Shown: positions 11,340 to 22,012, counted from the stretch's first letter. The stretch: 64,000 nt of DNA from Heloderma charlesbogerti (GCA_026122225.1 JANEZZ010001551.1:1036001-1100000); one strand, 5' to 3'. The notes: a model not told the origin generated them from the sequence alone. Numbers and translations are program-made.

Positions 11340-12082
11340 ATAGTCATTTCATGACTGCCCAACAAATAGATAGTGAGAACAGTTCTTTGGCTAGTGCCCA
11401 TACATGATCTTTTTGACACACTGCAGTGTGCCCTCGAAATAAGAACCTTGGATGCCTTGGATGTGAAGCACCTTAGATGGCTCCTTTAGAGTTCTGATGG
11501 GTTCTGAATAAGGCCCAACCAATACAACTGGTAAAAACAGTCTTATCCTTAGGACACCAGAGTACTTGGAATTCAAACATAAATGAAAAGAAGATATATC
11601 TACAATCTCTCTACCCTGGTGAGATGTCTGTACCTGTATTAAGGGTGATTGGGCAACATCAACCAGGCAGAAAGGAAAGGGGTGAAATCTAAGTTTTGTA
11701 GTTTAGGTGTCAAAGAATGAGACAGGCCAAGTAAAACAAATCAGTTTTTCTGACGCTCCAAACTGAGTTTTGCACTTTTAAAATGGAAGCCAGTAATGTC
11801 AAGCTGGCCCAACCATGGTCAATATAAGACAGGCTCACCATATTCTATACACACATCTCATTGTCTTACATGGACTGGGGGTGCTCAACATTCAGAATTT
11901 TCTAGAGCTGACAGTGGGCAAAGTACTCTGCGTCACAACCAGAAAAAAATGATACTAGCTTATGCTGCAGGTAAAGCCGTGACAACTCAGGGATGTCAGC
12001 CTACAGTGCCTTAAAAATATAGCAGATGGAAACGAATGGTGGGAAAATACACATTTATTAGTTTTGTCTTTGTTTATGAAGA
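11340..12082. other. No feature recognised
   Basis: No protein motif, SINE or inverted-repeat end is visible. Confidence 0.4.
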
Positions 12083-12275
12083 AGGGCCATAGTTCACTGG
12101 TAGGCCACATGCTTTGCTTGCAAAGAGTCCCAGGTTCAATCGCCAGCATTTCCAGATAGGGCTTGGAGAGGCCTCTGCCTACAAGCCAGGAGAGCCGCTG
12201 CCAGTCTGTGTAGATAATACTGAGCTAGATGAACCAATTGTCTGACTCAGTATAAGGCAGCTTCTTATCATCCTA
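12083..12275 (+). mobile_element. tRNA-derived SINE, family 1
   Basis: Starts with a tRNA-like head: AGTTCACTGGTAGGCCACATG (A-box region) and CCAGGTTCAATCG (B box). The tRNA-unrelated body reads TGCCAGTCTGTGTAGATAATACTGAGC and ends CAGTATAAGGCAGCTTC. Other copies are at 20625, 24460, 50385, 55628 and 59925. Confidence 0.8.
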
Positions 12276-12945
12276 CTTTATATCAAAGACTTATTTAAAG
12301 CGGGGAGGGGGGATCTTTCCCAATGCATAAAAGCCCAACACTTACAGTCTATAGTTACTCCTGAAGGCCAAAGGGCTGGTTTACAATATGACGTATTATT
12401 TATTCTACATGAACACTAACTCAAAGTATGCTGCAATGCAAGAATTTGTGCACTTTGTTACACACATGCATACAATTAAAATTCTGCAGGATTCATGCTT
12501 TCTCTCATGCTTCCACCCCACCCGGTGAAAAGAACAAGAAACAGTAATAATCCAAAGTAGGTCCTTTAAATTACAATGGAACAGAAGTACTGACTTTATT
12601 TAAACTTCTGGGGTTTTTCATTGTAAACATATACTGTTGAACTTCCACCTCCTGACCCCATTCAAAACAAATAATCAATCGGCTGTTAATAATATACCTA
12701 CGTAGAGAGCCACAGATATGCAGACATTGGGTCAATTTTTATGAAATCCTTACCTCATTTATATTCATTCCTGCTTAGCTGTTTAGCCAGATACCCCCCC
12801 AAAAAAATTTTTAAAGTAGAAAAGGTTTATTATCGTCCTTTTATAGGCAGCGTGTGAAGGCTCTGTGTGTGTGTGTCTGTATTTATGTGCAATAGGAAGA
12901 TATGGACAGTCCATAACTGAGGGGCTCCCAAAGAGAGTGAGTGAG
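12276..12945. other. AT-rich DNA, no feature recognised
   Basis: No coding or transposon signature apart from short homopolymer and TG-rich runs. Confidence 0.4.
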
Positions 12946-12964
12946 TCAGTCAGTCAGTCAGTCA
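12946..12964. repeat. (GTCA)n microsatellite
   Basis: Several consecutive GTCA/AGTC units directly beside the tail of the next SINE. Confidence 0.8.
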
Positions 12965-13140
12965 TTTATTTTTGTTACATTTATATCCCACCTTTCTTCC
13001 ACTGTGGAACTCAAGGTGGCTACATGAGGTTCCCAGGCAGTCTCCCCTCCAAGCACTGACCAGACCCAGACCTGCTTAGCTTCAGCATGGTGGCTGCCTC
13101 ATGTGCCTTCAGACTATGCCCAGGATGGACTATGCCTTGT
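12965..13140 (-). mobile_element. 5S rRNA-derived SINE with L2-type tail (copy 1)
   Basis: On the minus strand GCTGAAGCTAAGCAGG and GGTCAGTGCTTGGAGGGGAG then ACTGCCTGGGAACC correspond to the internal promoter half of 5S rRNA (GGAAGCTAAGC ... TTGGATGGGAGACCGCCTGGGAA). This is followed by CACCTTGAGTTCC and GGGATATAAATGTAAC, the L2-like tail shared with the tRNA-type SINE at 21757. Further copies are at 13768 and 63838. Confidence 0.7.
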
Positions 13141-13767
13141 CATGTGTACAAAAACCCTGTATACAAAACTAAATAGCACCCGAAGTGTTCTCTGTACTGA
13201 TTCTGTGTGTGCTTCCAGAAGAGCAATTTAGTGGAGGTACAATGTTATGCAATTGGAAGATTACTGCTAGTAGTGTACCACTAATGGTAATCATAGGCAT
13301 TGTCATTATAGTTATTAATAGCTGAGGTGGTATAACACCAGTCTTAATTGCTTTTATGCGTATATGTTGATTTTCTCTTTCCTCCAGTGACATGAACATC
13401 TTTGGTCATGTGAATAGTCCCTCACACACCACTTATAATTACAGGTGTGTCTAGAATGGCATTATTCCCATCAGATCTACAATTATATTTTGCATAAGGA
13501 GGAGGTACAAGCTGTATTCAGGTGTTTGGTTCCTCTCTGTACTGAAGTCAAAATTTGTGAGTTAGTCCCACCCCCTGGACACTAACATGCACACTGACCA
13601 TGCCCCCACTCCCACCCCCTGCCCCAGCCACCACATTTTTTGATGTCACTGAAGGGGATTTGCCTGAGTACAGATCACTGTTCATCAGGCTCCTTCCATA
13701 GGGACAGGAACCTGACTGGGTCTTATACCACCTTTTATACCACACCTGAATAAGGCTACAGCCCAAA
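13141..13767. other. No feature recognised
   Basis: No transposon end or coding motif is visible. Confidence 0.4.
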
Positions 13768-13965
13768 TTTATTTATTTATTTATTTATTACGTTTCTATT
13801 CCACCTTTTTTCCATCATGGAACTCAAGGTGGCGACATGTGGTTCCCAGGTAGTCTCCCCCTCCAAGCACTGACTAGACCCAAACTTGCTTAGCTTCAGC
13901 AAAGTAGCTGCCTCATGTGCCTTCAGATGATGCCCTGGGACATCATATTTCAAGTCCCAGGTTAT
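13768..13965 (-). mobile_element. 5S rRNA-derived SINE with L2-type tail (copy 2)
   Basis: Same structure as the copy at 12965. The minus strand gives CTGAAGCTAAGCAAG, GTCAGTGCTTGGAGGGGGAG and ACTACCTGGGAACC from the 5S region, then the L2-like tail and a (TTTA)n / (TAAA)n end at 13768-13790. Confidence 0.7.
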
Positions 13966-14170
13966 GCCACCCTTTCCTTCCAATTCGGCACTACACTCCA
14001 GGTTTCATTATGAAGAGGCTTTTACCTCATTAAAAAGATGCCAGCGTTTCCCAGTTTTGTGTGAACTTCCCCTTCACTGTCCAGCTCCACCTTCTTCATT
14101 ATCAGAGATATAAGAAAAACATGCAGAATTTTACCTTAAGACAACACTGAGAGAGTTTCACACAAATCAA

Positions 14171-15848
14171 AAAATAAAAGGAGGTCAAAGGATACTTGGC
14201 TCAACAACACTACAAGCGAGAAGGATCTTGGAATTGTTGTAGATCACAAGCTGAATATGAGCCGACAATGTGATGTGACTGCAAAAAAGACAATTACTAT
14301 TTTGGGCTGCATTAATGGAAGCATAGCTTCCAAATCCCAGGAAGTACTAGTTCCCCTCTACTCAGCACTGGTTAGGCCTCATGTGGAGTACTGTGTCCAG
14401 TTCTGGGCACCGCACTCTAAAAAGGATGCAGACAAGCTGGAGAGGGTTCAGAGGAGGGCAACGAAGATGATCAGGGGACTGGAAACAAAGACCCATGAAG
14501 AGAGCCTGAAAGAACTGGTCATGTTTAGCCTTGAGAAGACTGAGGGGTAGGGATGGCGGAGAATTCTTCCCCGAAACTTCGGGGGGCCGAGCGCCAACGT
14601 GTTCGGCCCCCCGAACAAGTTTCGCGGAGAAATTCTCCGCACCCCCCCTGCACCCCGCACCCCCCCGGGACGGGACTTACCTTTGCCGAATGTCCCTCCC
14701 GGCGGCGGGTCTGGCCGGCGGTTCGGCGGGTGTTCGTGCGGGGCAGGAGCAGCAGCCGGTCTTTCGACCGGCTGCCGCCGCCGCCATTGCAATAAAAGAA
14801 AAAAAAAACAACGCCCCCATGATAGGCTACGTGACGATTAACGTAGCCTATCACGGCTAGATTTGCAAAGTCAGCCGTGATAGGCTACGTAAATCGTCAC
14901 GTAGCCTATCACGGGTGACTTTAAAAAAAAAAAAAAAAGCGCGTACGGATAATGGCGGCCCCCGTAGGGAGCCGCCATTCCCGTTCCTTATTTGGTCGCT
15001 GTATGTAGTCTACGTAAAGATTTACGTAGCGTTGCCCTTATTTTCGCCGTAGTCTACGTAAATCTTTACGTAGACTACAGCGACCAAATAAGGAACGCGA
15101 ATGGCGGCTCCCTATGGGGGCCGCCATTAGCGTACGTGCTTTTTTTTTTTTTAAGTCACCTGTGATAGGCTATGTGACGATTAACGTAGCCTATCATGGC
15201 TGACTTTGCAGATCTAGCCATGATAGGCTACGTTAATCGTCACGTAGCCTATCACGGGGGCGTTTTTTTTTTAAAAAAAAAACTTTGGAGTTCGCGGCCG
15301 GGCGAGGCGGGAAGCCTCCTCCCCGGCCTGAATTTCGGCCAGGCGAGGCGGGAAGCCTCCCCCCCGGCCTGAATTTCGGCCGGGGCGAGGCAGGAAGCCT
15401 CCCCCCCCCAGCCTGAACTTCGCGGGGGGAGCAGCAAAGCGCCTCCCCCCCACCGCGAACAAGCTTCGACGACAGGTAAGTGACTTTCATCCACCCCTAC
15501 TGAGGGGAGATAGGATAGCACTCTTCAAGTACTTGAAAGGTTGTCACAAAGAGGAAGGCCAGGATCTCTTCTCGATCATCCCAGAGTGCAGGACATGGAA
15601 TAATGGGCTCAAGTTACAGGAAGCCAGATTCCGGCTGAACATCAGGAGAAACTTCCTGACTGTTAGAGCAATACGGCAATGGAACCAATGACCTAGGGAG
15701 GTGGTGGGCTCTCCCACACTGGAGGCATTCAAGACGAGGCTGGACAGCCATCTGTCAGGGATGCTCTGACTTGGATTCCTGCATTGAGCAGAGGGGTGGT
15801 CTCAGTGGTCTTGTAGGCCCCTTCCAACCCTACTGTTCTATGATTCTA
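14171..15848 (+). mobile_element. CR1 LINE 3' end, split by a foldback MITE
   Basis: Encodes the CR1 RT C-terminal region on the plus strand: DLGIVVDHKLNMS, then SALVRPHVEYCVQFW and LERVQRRATKMIRGLE (about 14220-14545). It resumes after the insertion at 15508 with the 3' UTR and ends in the diagnostic CR1 3' terminus at 15830-15848 (TTCTATGATTCTA). It matches the copy at 50884-51845 closely across both halves, which shows that the interval 14548-15499 is an insertion. 5'-truncated, as most CR1 copies are. Confidence 0.9.
14548..15499. mobile_element. Large foldback hAT-type element, 952 bp (copy C), perfect TSD
   Basis: Begins TAGGGATGGCGG and ends ATCCACCCCTA. Flanked by perfect 8-bp duplications CTGAGGGG (14540-14547 and 15500-15507) inside the CR1. 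The two outer arms are GC-rich and unlike each other. The core (about 14812-15270) is one large imperfect palindrome holding four hairpins with the same 13-bp arm TGATAGGCTACGT: 14820-14853, 14878-14911, 15163-15196 and 15221-15254, one arm with a C-to-T change. At its centre are further hairpins with TAGTCTACGTAAA. Outward splice-donor matches are AAGGTAAGT (minus, 14675-14683) and CAGGTAAGT (plus, 15473-15481). No transposase is encoded. Confidence 0.9.
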
Positions 15849-18262
15849 AGGACCTTGTCCACATCCTCCGGCCTCAATAACTGAAACTCGTCCAATAAAA
15901 CTGTACCAGATGGTGCTCTGGACACCTCTACTAATGGAACTGTATTAATCATGGTGTCCAATTCATGATGAATCTGAGCTACTTTATCTTCAAAGTGCCA
16001 TGCAAAGTTGTCACACTGTGCTACTGAGCGTTCCACAGTCTCTCTCCCTGGCCCAGAATGTAACAGGCTGCGAACCACTCAGAAATGCTCCACCGGATGA
16101 CACTGAGAAGATGCAATGCTGGTGGAAAAGAACTTTCTCTTTGCCACCCTCACTGCCACAGAGTAGGCTCGATAGTGAGCTCTTACCTGTATTTGGTCAG
16201 ACTCAGCACGAGTTTTCCTCCACCTGCGTTCTAGCTTCATTGCCCTCAGCTCTAGGGGTGGACGAAAGTCACTTACCTGTCCTCGAAGCTTGTTCGCGGT
16301 GGGGGGGAGGCGCTTCGCTACTCCCCCCGCGAAGTTCAGGCTGGGGGGAGGCTTCCCGCCTCGCCCGGCCGAAATTCAGGCCGGGGAGGAGGCGCCTCGC
16401 CTCGCCCAGCCGCGAACTCAAAAGTTGTTTTTTTTTAAAACGCCCCCGTGATAGGCTACGTGACGATTAAAAAAAATAATCGGCTAGATTTGCAAAGTCA
16501 GCCGTAATAGGCTACGTAAATCATCACGTAGCCTATCACGGGTGACTTTAAAAAAAAAAAAAAAAGCGTATGCAAATGGTGGCCCCCATAGGGAGCCGCC
16601 ATTCGCGTTCCTTATTTGGTCGCTGTAGTCTATGTAAATCTTTACGTAGACTACAGCGACCAAATAAGGAACGGGAATGGCGGCTCCCTATGGGGGCCGC
16701 CATTATCCGTACGCGCTTTTTTTTTTTTTTTAAGTCACCCGTGATAGGCTACGTGATGATTTACGTAGCCTATTACGGCTGACTTTGCAAATCTAGCCGT
16801 GATAGGCTACGTTAATCGTCACGTAGCCTATTACGGGGGCGTTTTTTTTTTTTTTTCTTTTATTGCAATGGCGGCGGCGGCAGCCGGTCGAAAGACCGGC
16901 TGCCGCTCCCGCCCCGGACGAACACCCGCTGAACCGCCGGCCGGACCCGCCGCCGGGAGGGACATTCGGCAAAGGTAAGTCCCGTCCCGGGGGGGGTGCA
17001 GGGGGCGGGGGGGTGGAGAATTTCTCCCCGAAACTTGTTCGGGGGGCCGAACACGTTGGTGCTCGGCCCCCCGAAGTTTCGGGGAGAAATTCTCCGCCAT
17101 CCCTACTCAGCTCAAGCGTATACCAAGGAGCTGGCTGGGCTCTGCTCAGTAGGAGTGGGCACTTGGGCGTGATCGTGTCAACAGCCTGTGTCATCTCTGC
17201 GTTCCACAGAGCAACTTGGGTTTTGAAAGAAGCACGAACCATACCAACAGAAAAATCCCCCAGAGCCCTCTGGAATCCATCGGAATCCATTAGCCTCCAA
17301 AGGCGGACCATTTAATAGGTCCCCCACCCTTGCAGAGGGGAAAGGCTGCTGAGAGTCTAAACCTCAGTAGGAAGTGATCCGACCATGACAAGGGAACAGA
17401 TGTTAATTCCACCACTTTCAGATCACCATCCTCCTGCCCAGTCGAGAAAACCAGATCAAGCGTGTGTCCTTTTACATGTGTTGGGCCGATGACATGTTGG
17501 GACAGCCCCATGGTTGTCATGGCGGCCATGAAGTCCTGAGCTGCCCTGGATACAGTGGCCTCGGCATGGAAGTTGAGATCCTCAGAACCGTCATCCCAGG
17601 GGCCCTCAACACCAAGTCCGAGACCACCTCCATCAGCTCAGGCAAGGAGTCTGATGGGCAGCAGAGTGGGCAGTACACCAACAGAATCCCTAATCTGTCC
17701 TGGGTACCCAACACAAGGTACAGATACTCACGTTCCACGCTCAGATGAACAGGAAGCCTGGAGAGGGAGATCGAATTCCTATAGGCCATGGCCACACACA
17801 CCCCTCCCCGACCCTCAAGTCCATGTTGGTGCTGCACCGAGTACCCAGGAGGGCACAGCTGGGAGAGAGTAACCCCTCCTAGTTCCTCCATCCTGGTCTA
17901 AGAAATATATACTAGGTCGGCCCCCTCATCCACGATCAAATCGGTCCCCTCATCCACAATCAAATCATGGATGAGGGAGATTTTATTTTGGACTGACCTG
18001 GCAATCAGCGGCACCACCACCAGACCCGAGGGCAAGATGGCAAGGCCACCATCTGGTTGGGGGAAGAACCAGAAGAGGGGATAGCTGTAAGGTATCTCAC
18101 CCCTCTTCTTCTCAGTTGGCCTGTTGTTCCTCCAGTGCCATACCTCCCCCTACCCGTGACCACAGTTATGGTGGCATCCCCACGACCCCCTGAGTTACTC
18201 AGTCTATTTCCCAGACACATATTAAAAATGTTAAAATATAAAACAATATAAAAGAGAGAGAG
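15849..18262 (-). mobile_element. L2-type LINE, endonuclease region, split by a foldback MITE
   Basis: Minus-strand translation gives an AP-endonuclease-like ORF2 N-terminus in broken frames. In order: an ARSVQNKISLIHDLI block (about 17955-18000); GRGGVCVAMAYRNSI (about 17770-17815); SLPELMEVVSDLVLRAP (about 17600-17655); GLSQHVIGPTHVKGHTLDLV (about 17455-17515); and the catalytic SDH motif (17374-17382) in WSDHFLLRF. The region after the endonuclease continues at 17107-17290 and, beyond the insertion, at 15849-16244. There is a short tandem duplication around 17925-17960. The 5' boundary on the minus strand near 18260 is uncertain. The CR1 3' end abuts its other end at 15848/15849. Confidence 0.75.
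16253..17105. mobile_element. Large foldback hAT-type element, 853 bp (copy D), perfect TSD, inverted relative to copy C
   Basis: Begins TAGGGGTGGACG and ends CGCCATCCCTA. Flanked by perfect 8-bp duplications CTCAGCTC (16245-16252 and 17106-17113) within the L2 LINE. Its right arm is the reverse complement of copy C's left arm, so it lies in the opposite orientation. The core palindrome is centred near 16640 with a hairpin at 16607-16672 (about 31-bp arms). Seven of eight copies of the 13-bp arm TGATAGGCTACGT remain, with point changes. Outward splice-donor matches are CAGGTAAGT (minus, 16271-16279) and AAGGTAAGT (plus, 16972-16980). No coding capacity. Confidence 0.9.
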
Positions 18263-19636
18263 CAACAGCTAAGGACAAGTGAAGATCCACATTTGCCCCT
18301 TCTTATTCTTTGTAGCTGCTGCCCTCTGCTGCTGCTATTTGCTGCTACTAGCTGGTTGAAGGTCTCTCTGGGAAGGCAGAAGGGCAGGTCTTGCATGTGG
18401 TCCTCAGTGCGACATCACGGCGCGTGCAGAGGCGCTGCCTCTGGCAGCCTCCGCTCTTAAATACCTGCAGGGTAGAAGAGTGGCTGTTCAGGTATTGCTG
18501 GTAGCAGGTGGGAGAGGCCTCAGCAAGCTGGCTTGAATAGGAGGACCCACCCCAAACACACTCCAGCAAGTTAGAGCAGTCTGAATTCTTTCACGACAGA
18601 TGACATCATCACCAATCCGTTGTCAACCAGCTGCTTCCCTCTTGAAAAGCCGCATTTTCTGAAACTCCTTTTACTCCAACTTTTTTTACTAAAAGCAGCT
18701 CCCTGGCGGTTTTGCCACAGTGTGCCATGTCACCCCACATTAAATCCTGGGCACACCTCTGTCAAGGGGGTGGGACACCCCATTCCCTCTTGCTTCCCCA
18801 ATGGAAGTAGTTTTTCCCACTGAGAAAATCCCCAGAAGCGCAGCAGCAACCCATCACATTACTGCAGTAGTGGGGACACTCAATCACCTTAGGTAGCCTG
18901 CTTTTAATCTTTAACATATCCCCCCGCATTTCTGTGCATGCTTACTCAGAAGTAAGAAATAAATCTCACTCCTCTGCAGTGAAAGGGTTAAAGGCTAACT
19001 TTAGTAACTCACCCCAAAGCACTCTTCCACTTCTCCGGTGCTCTGAAAAGGAGAAAGGGCGTTTCGAGGGCAGGGTGTTGGAAGCAATAGGCAAAAGTGC
19101 ACATGTAGGGGGGAAATGGGTTGGGAGCAGTAACTCCGCAGCAGATTGCTGGGATGCGGTGAAATTGGAGTGGGGAGCTCTCAGGAGCCTTCAGATGCCG
19201 CACCGGAGAACTGGGGATTATGGTTTCTTCAGGGAAATCTGCACAGACAGGGAAAATTAGTTGCTCTCCATTCATAATGTAGTAGCAGCAGGGAGCCTGG
19301 ACAGGGCAGGAAACAAGCCTCTTTCATTGGTTGAGCAGCCCCTGCCAGTTTGATGACGTTCGGTTCTACTCTCCCCACCCCACCCAGAAGTATGTTCCTT
19401 TCAAGTGCTGAAAACCAGATTTTAAAGGTACGCTATGCTCGGCTTATCTTGCTTCATGTGTCCCTGATGGACCAAGGCCGATTCCATGGAAATCCGGGTA
19501 ATCCTCCAATGTGCTTCTCATTCCGTTGTCGTGAAGAACCCCCTCTGCTATTTATAACTGCAGAGCAACAAATGAAGGAACAACTGTACAGTGCCTACAG
19601 ACAAGAGTGCCATGGAAGTACCCAGTCTTTGACAAC
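18263..19636. other. No gene or repeat recognised
   Basis: A GA-rich run near 18252-18262 and several GC-moderate frames (up to 108 codons) without recognisable motif. The inserted LINEs upstream may extend slightly into it. Confidence 0.4.
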
Positions 19637-20425
19637 TATTTATTTATTTCACTTCTATACCGCCCAATAGCCGAAGCTCTCTAGGCAGTTCACAAAAAAT
19701 AAAACCACAAAGTACAGCATAAAACAACATAAAATATGAAAGCTTAAAACTTCTATATAAAAGTACAGCTAGAATAAAACCTAGCAGACATGCAGAGATT
19801 TAAAATACAGATTTAAAACACCAGAGCTAAAAGATCAGAGTGCTAAAATGCTGGGAAAATAAAAAGGTCTCCACCTGGTGCTGAAAGGAGTACAACATAG
19901 GTGCCAGGCGAACCTTTCTAGGGAGCTCATTCCACAGCTGGGGTGTCACAGCAGAAAAGGCCCTCTTCTTGGTAGCCACCCGCCTCACTTCCTTTGGCAG
20001 GGGCTCACGGAGAAGGATCCCTGAACATGATCTTAGGGTCTGGGAAGGTATATAGGGGAGGAGATGATCCTTCAGGTAACCTGGCCCCAAGCCGTTTAGA
20101 GCTTTGAATGTTAATACCAGCACTTTGAATTGGGCCCAGAAATGGACTGGCAGCCAGTGCAGCTGGAAAAGTACTGGCATAATATGTATGAGTTCATTGG
20201 CCAGTCCCTGTTAACAATCTCACTGCCGTGTTTTGGACCAGCTGAAGTTTCTGGACCATTTTCAAAGGCAGCCCCATACATAACGCATTGCAGTAATCCA
20301 AATGAAAGATTATCTGTATGGATCACTGTAGCTAGGCTATCTCTGTCCAGATAAGGTCATAGTTGATATATTGGCCTAAGCTGATGAAACCCATAAAAAC
20401 AGAATTGCTCACCGCATGAATGGCT
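19637..20425 (-). mobile_element. L2-type LINE 3' end
   Basis: Minus strand. A (TATT)n-flanked tail (AGTGAAATAAATAAATA) and the 3' UTR precede, in genomic order, a long C-terminal RT frame (19827-20180, 117 codons): LHWLPVHFWAQFKVLVLTF, then LNGLGPGYLKDHLLPY, then RAFSAVTPQLWNELP, typical of L2 RT C-termini. Upstream segments reach about 20425. The frame is open through this part, which suggests a fairly recent 5'-truncated copy. It provides the reference order used to interpret the inverted copy at 8322-9425. Confidence 0.85.
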
Positions 20426-20624
20426 GGCATCATGTTTAGTTTCTTCCTCAGCCATCCAAACTCTGCACAAATTCTGCCCCTTCTGTCAAGCTCGTTGCAT
20501 AACCAAACTGGAGCCCTTATGCCATTCGATGTATGGTTTATGTGAACTGCAGCTCAGCAGAAGTCTATACATGAATCAGGAGCACTAGGCAAAGATGCAA
20601 GAGATCAGGGGGGTAACAATACGC

Positions 20625-20800
20625 TCTGCTAATAGGTGACAGTCCATCTAGCCCAGCATTGTTGACACTGACTGGCAGTGGTTCTCCAGGGTTTCAGGCA
20701 GGAAATTTTCCCACCCTACCTGGAAATGCTGGGGATTGAACCTGGGACGTTCTGCATGCAAAGCAGGGGCTCTGCCCACTGAGCTACAGTTCTACCCCAA
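20625..20800 (-). mobile_element. tRNA-derived SINE, family 1
   Basis: Minus-strand copy: body motif TTGACACTGACTGGCAG, then GGATTGAACCTGGG (B box in reverse) and the tRNA-like head with GCTCAGTGGGCAGAGC. Diverged at its 3' end. Confidence 0.75.
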
Positions 20801-21129
20801 AGCTATGGTCCCACTTATTTTGCAATGCAAGAAACTGAAAGCAGGGCTGGCTCAACCAGGTTCAAAAGCAAATGCATCTCATGTGGCACACTTCTGTCCT
20901 CTCAATCAAATATTCACAGAGGACATTCACATTCAAACACTTTCACAGATTCCATTCGTGGAAATCTCATTGCTGCTGCAACTCTTGAAATGTTACACAT
21001 TGGATTGTATAACCTGCATGGTCATTGTGAATATCAAAATGCAACGAGAGTAAATAAATCAAAACATTGCAAATTAAATGACCATCAAATGAAATAAAAT
21101 GAAAAAGGTGCTTCAGCGTTATACAGGTT
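20801..21129. other. No feature recognised
   Basis: Contains overlapping frames of 90-105 codons with no recognisable motif. Confidence 0.35.
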
Positions 21130-21365
21130 ACACAGAGTCATAGATCTGGAGCGGGCCCTGTGGGCTCAAATGCAGGCAATCCAGAGCTGGAGCATCGCCA
21201 ACAAATGGCTGTCAAGAGTCAAGACTTTGCTTGAAGACCACCAGCGATGGCAAGCCCACCACCCCTCTGGGTAATTGGTTCCATTGTCAAACTGCTCTTA
21301 ATGTAGAGAAGTTTGTCCTAACGTTCAACTGAAGTCTTCGCTCCTGTAACCTAAGGCCATTAGAC
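21130..21365 (-). mobile_element. Old CR1 LINE 3' end
   Basis: Minus-strand copy of the CR1 3' region: it begins near GTCATAGATCTGGAG (the reversed terminus), includes AATTGGTTCCATTGTCAAACTGCTCTTA and AAGTTTGTCCTAACGTTCAACTGAAGTC, and ends before 21366. More diverged than the copies at 14171 and 50884, so probably a different and older subfamily. Confidence 0.65.
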
Positions 21366-21756
21366 TTATGTTTATGTAATTTGTGATTTGATGGCAATAT
21401 TTCATATGCTGGATGACCAGTTACTTGATTGGTGTGTCATTTACTGGGAAGATGCTGAATTTTGCTAAGGCAGTCTCTGGTGATTTTACGTTCATTTTCA
21501 TGAAGTTGAAGTCAATGAGTTGAACAAAATTAAATAGGTGAAGGCAAGCTGCATGAATCCGAAAGCAATCACATTATGCCGCATTTGTCAATTCCAGATA
21601 AAAACCGAAGTGCTTTAAACTGTAAATATAGTTTTAAATAAAAATTATATTTGATCCACATATTCATTGCAGCCCACTGCTAATGGTACAAGAGTAGGGA
21701 CTTACTGCCATACAATCCTTTTTGTAAAAATATTATGCATAGGTGTTTTGAACAAA
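21366..21756. other. AT-rich DNA, no feature recognised
   Basis: No coding or repeat motif is visible. Confidence 0.35.
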
Positions 21757-22012
21757 TTTATTTATTTATTTATTTATTACATTTATATCCCGCCTTCTTT
21801 CCTCCAAGGAACTCAAGGCGGCGTACATAATCCTCCTCCTCCTCCTCTCCATTTTATCCTCACAACAACAACCCTGTGAGGTGGGTTGAGCTGAGAGTCT
21901 GTGACTGGCCCAAAGTCACCCAGTGAGCTTCCATGGCCGAGTGGGGACTAGAACCCGGATCTCCCGACTCTCAGTCCAGCACTCTAGCCACTACACCACA
22001 GTGGCTCTCAAT
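21757..22012 (-). mobile_element. tRNA-derived SINE, family 2, with L2-type tail
   Basis: On the minus strand the head has GTGTAGTGGCTAGAGTGC (A-box region) and CCGGGTTCTAGTCC (B box). The body reads ACCTCACAGGGTTGTTGTTG and the tail CCTTGAGTTCCTTGG ... GGGATATAAATGTAATAAA followed by (TAAA)n. Nearly full length and well preserved. The tail matches L2-type LINE ends, so L2 machinery probably mobilises it. Confidence 0.85.

Noticed and set aside
14448..14860. Overlapping Pro/Arg/Gly-rich frames on both strands
   Set aside because: They arise from the GC-rich arm of the foldback element and span its insertion junction. High GC removes stop codons in all frames.
16000..16470. 156-codon plus-strand frame
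   Set aside because: It is antisense to the L2 LINE and continues across the insertion junction at 16253 into copy D.
19009..19275. Host exon near 19 kb
   Set aside because: Overlapping frames on both strands without motif or splice-site support.
21757..22012. tRNA gene at the SINE head
   Set aside because: A and B boxes are present but no intact cloverleaf or anticodon arm. The body and tail are those of a SINE. The same applies to the family 1 SINE copies.
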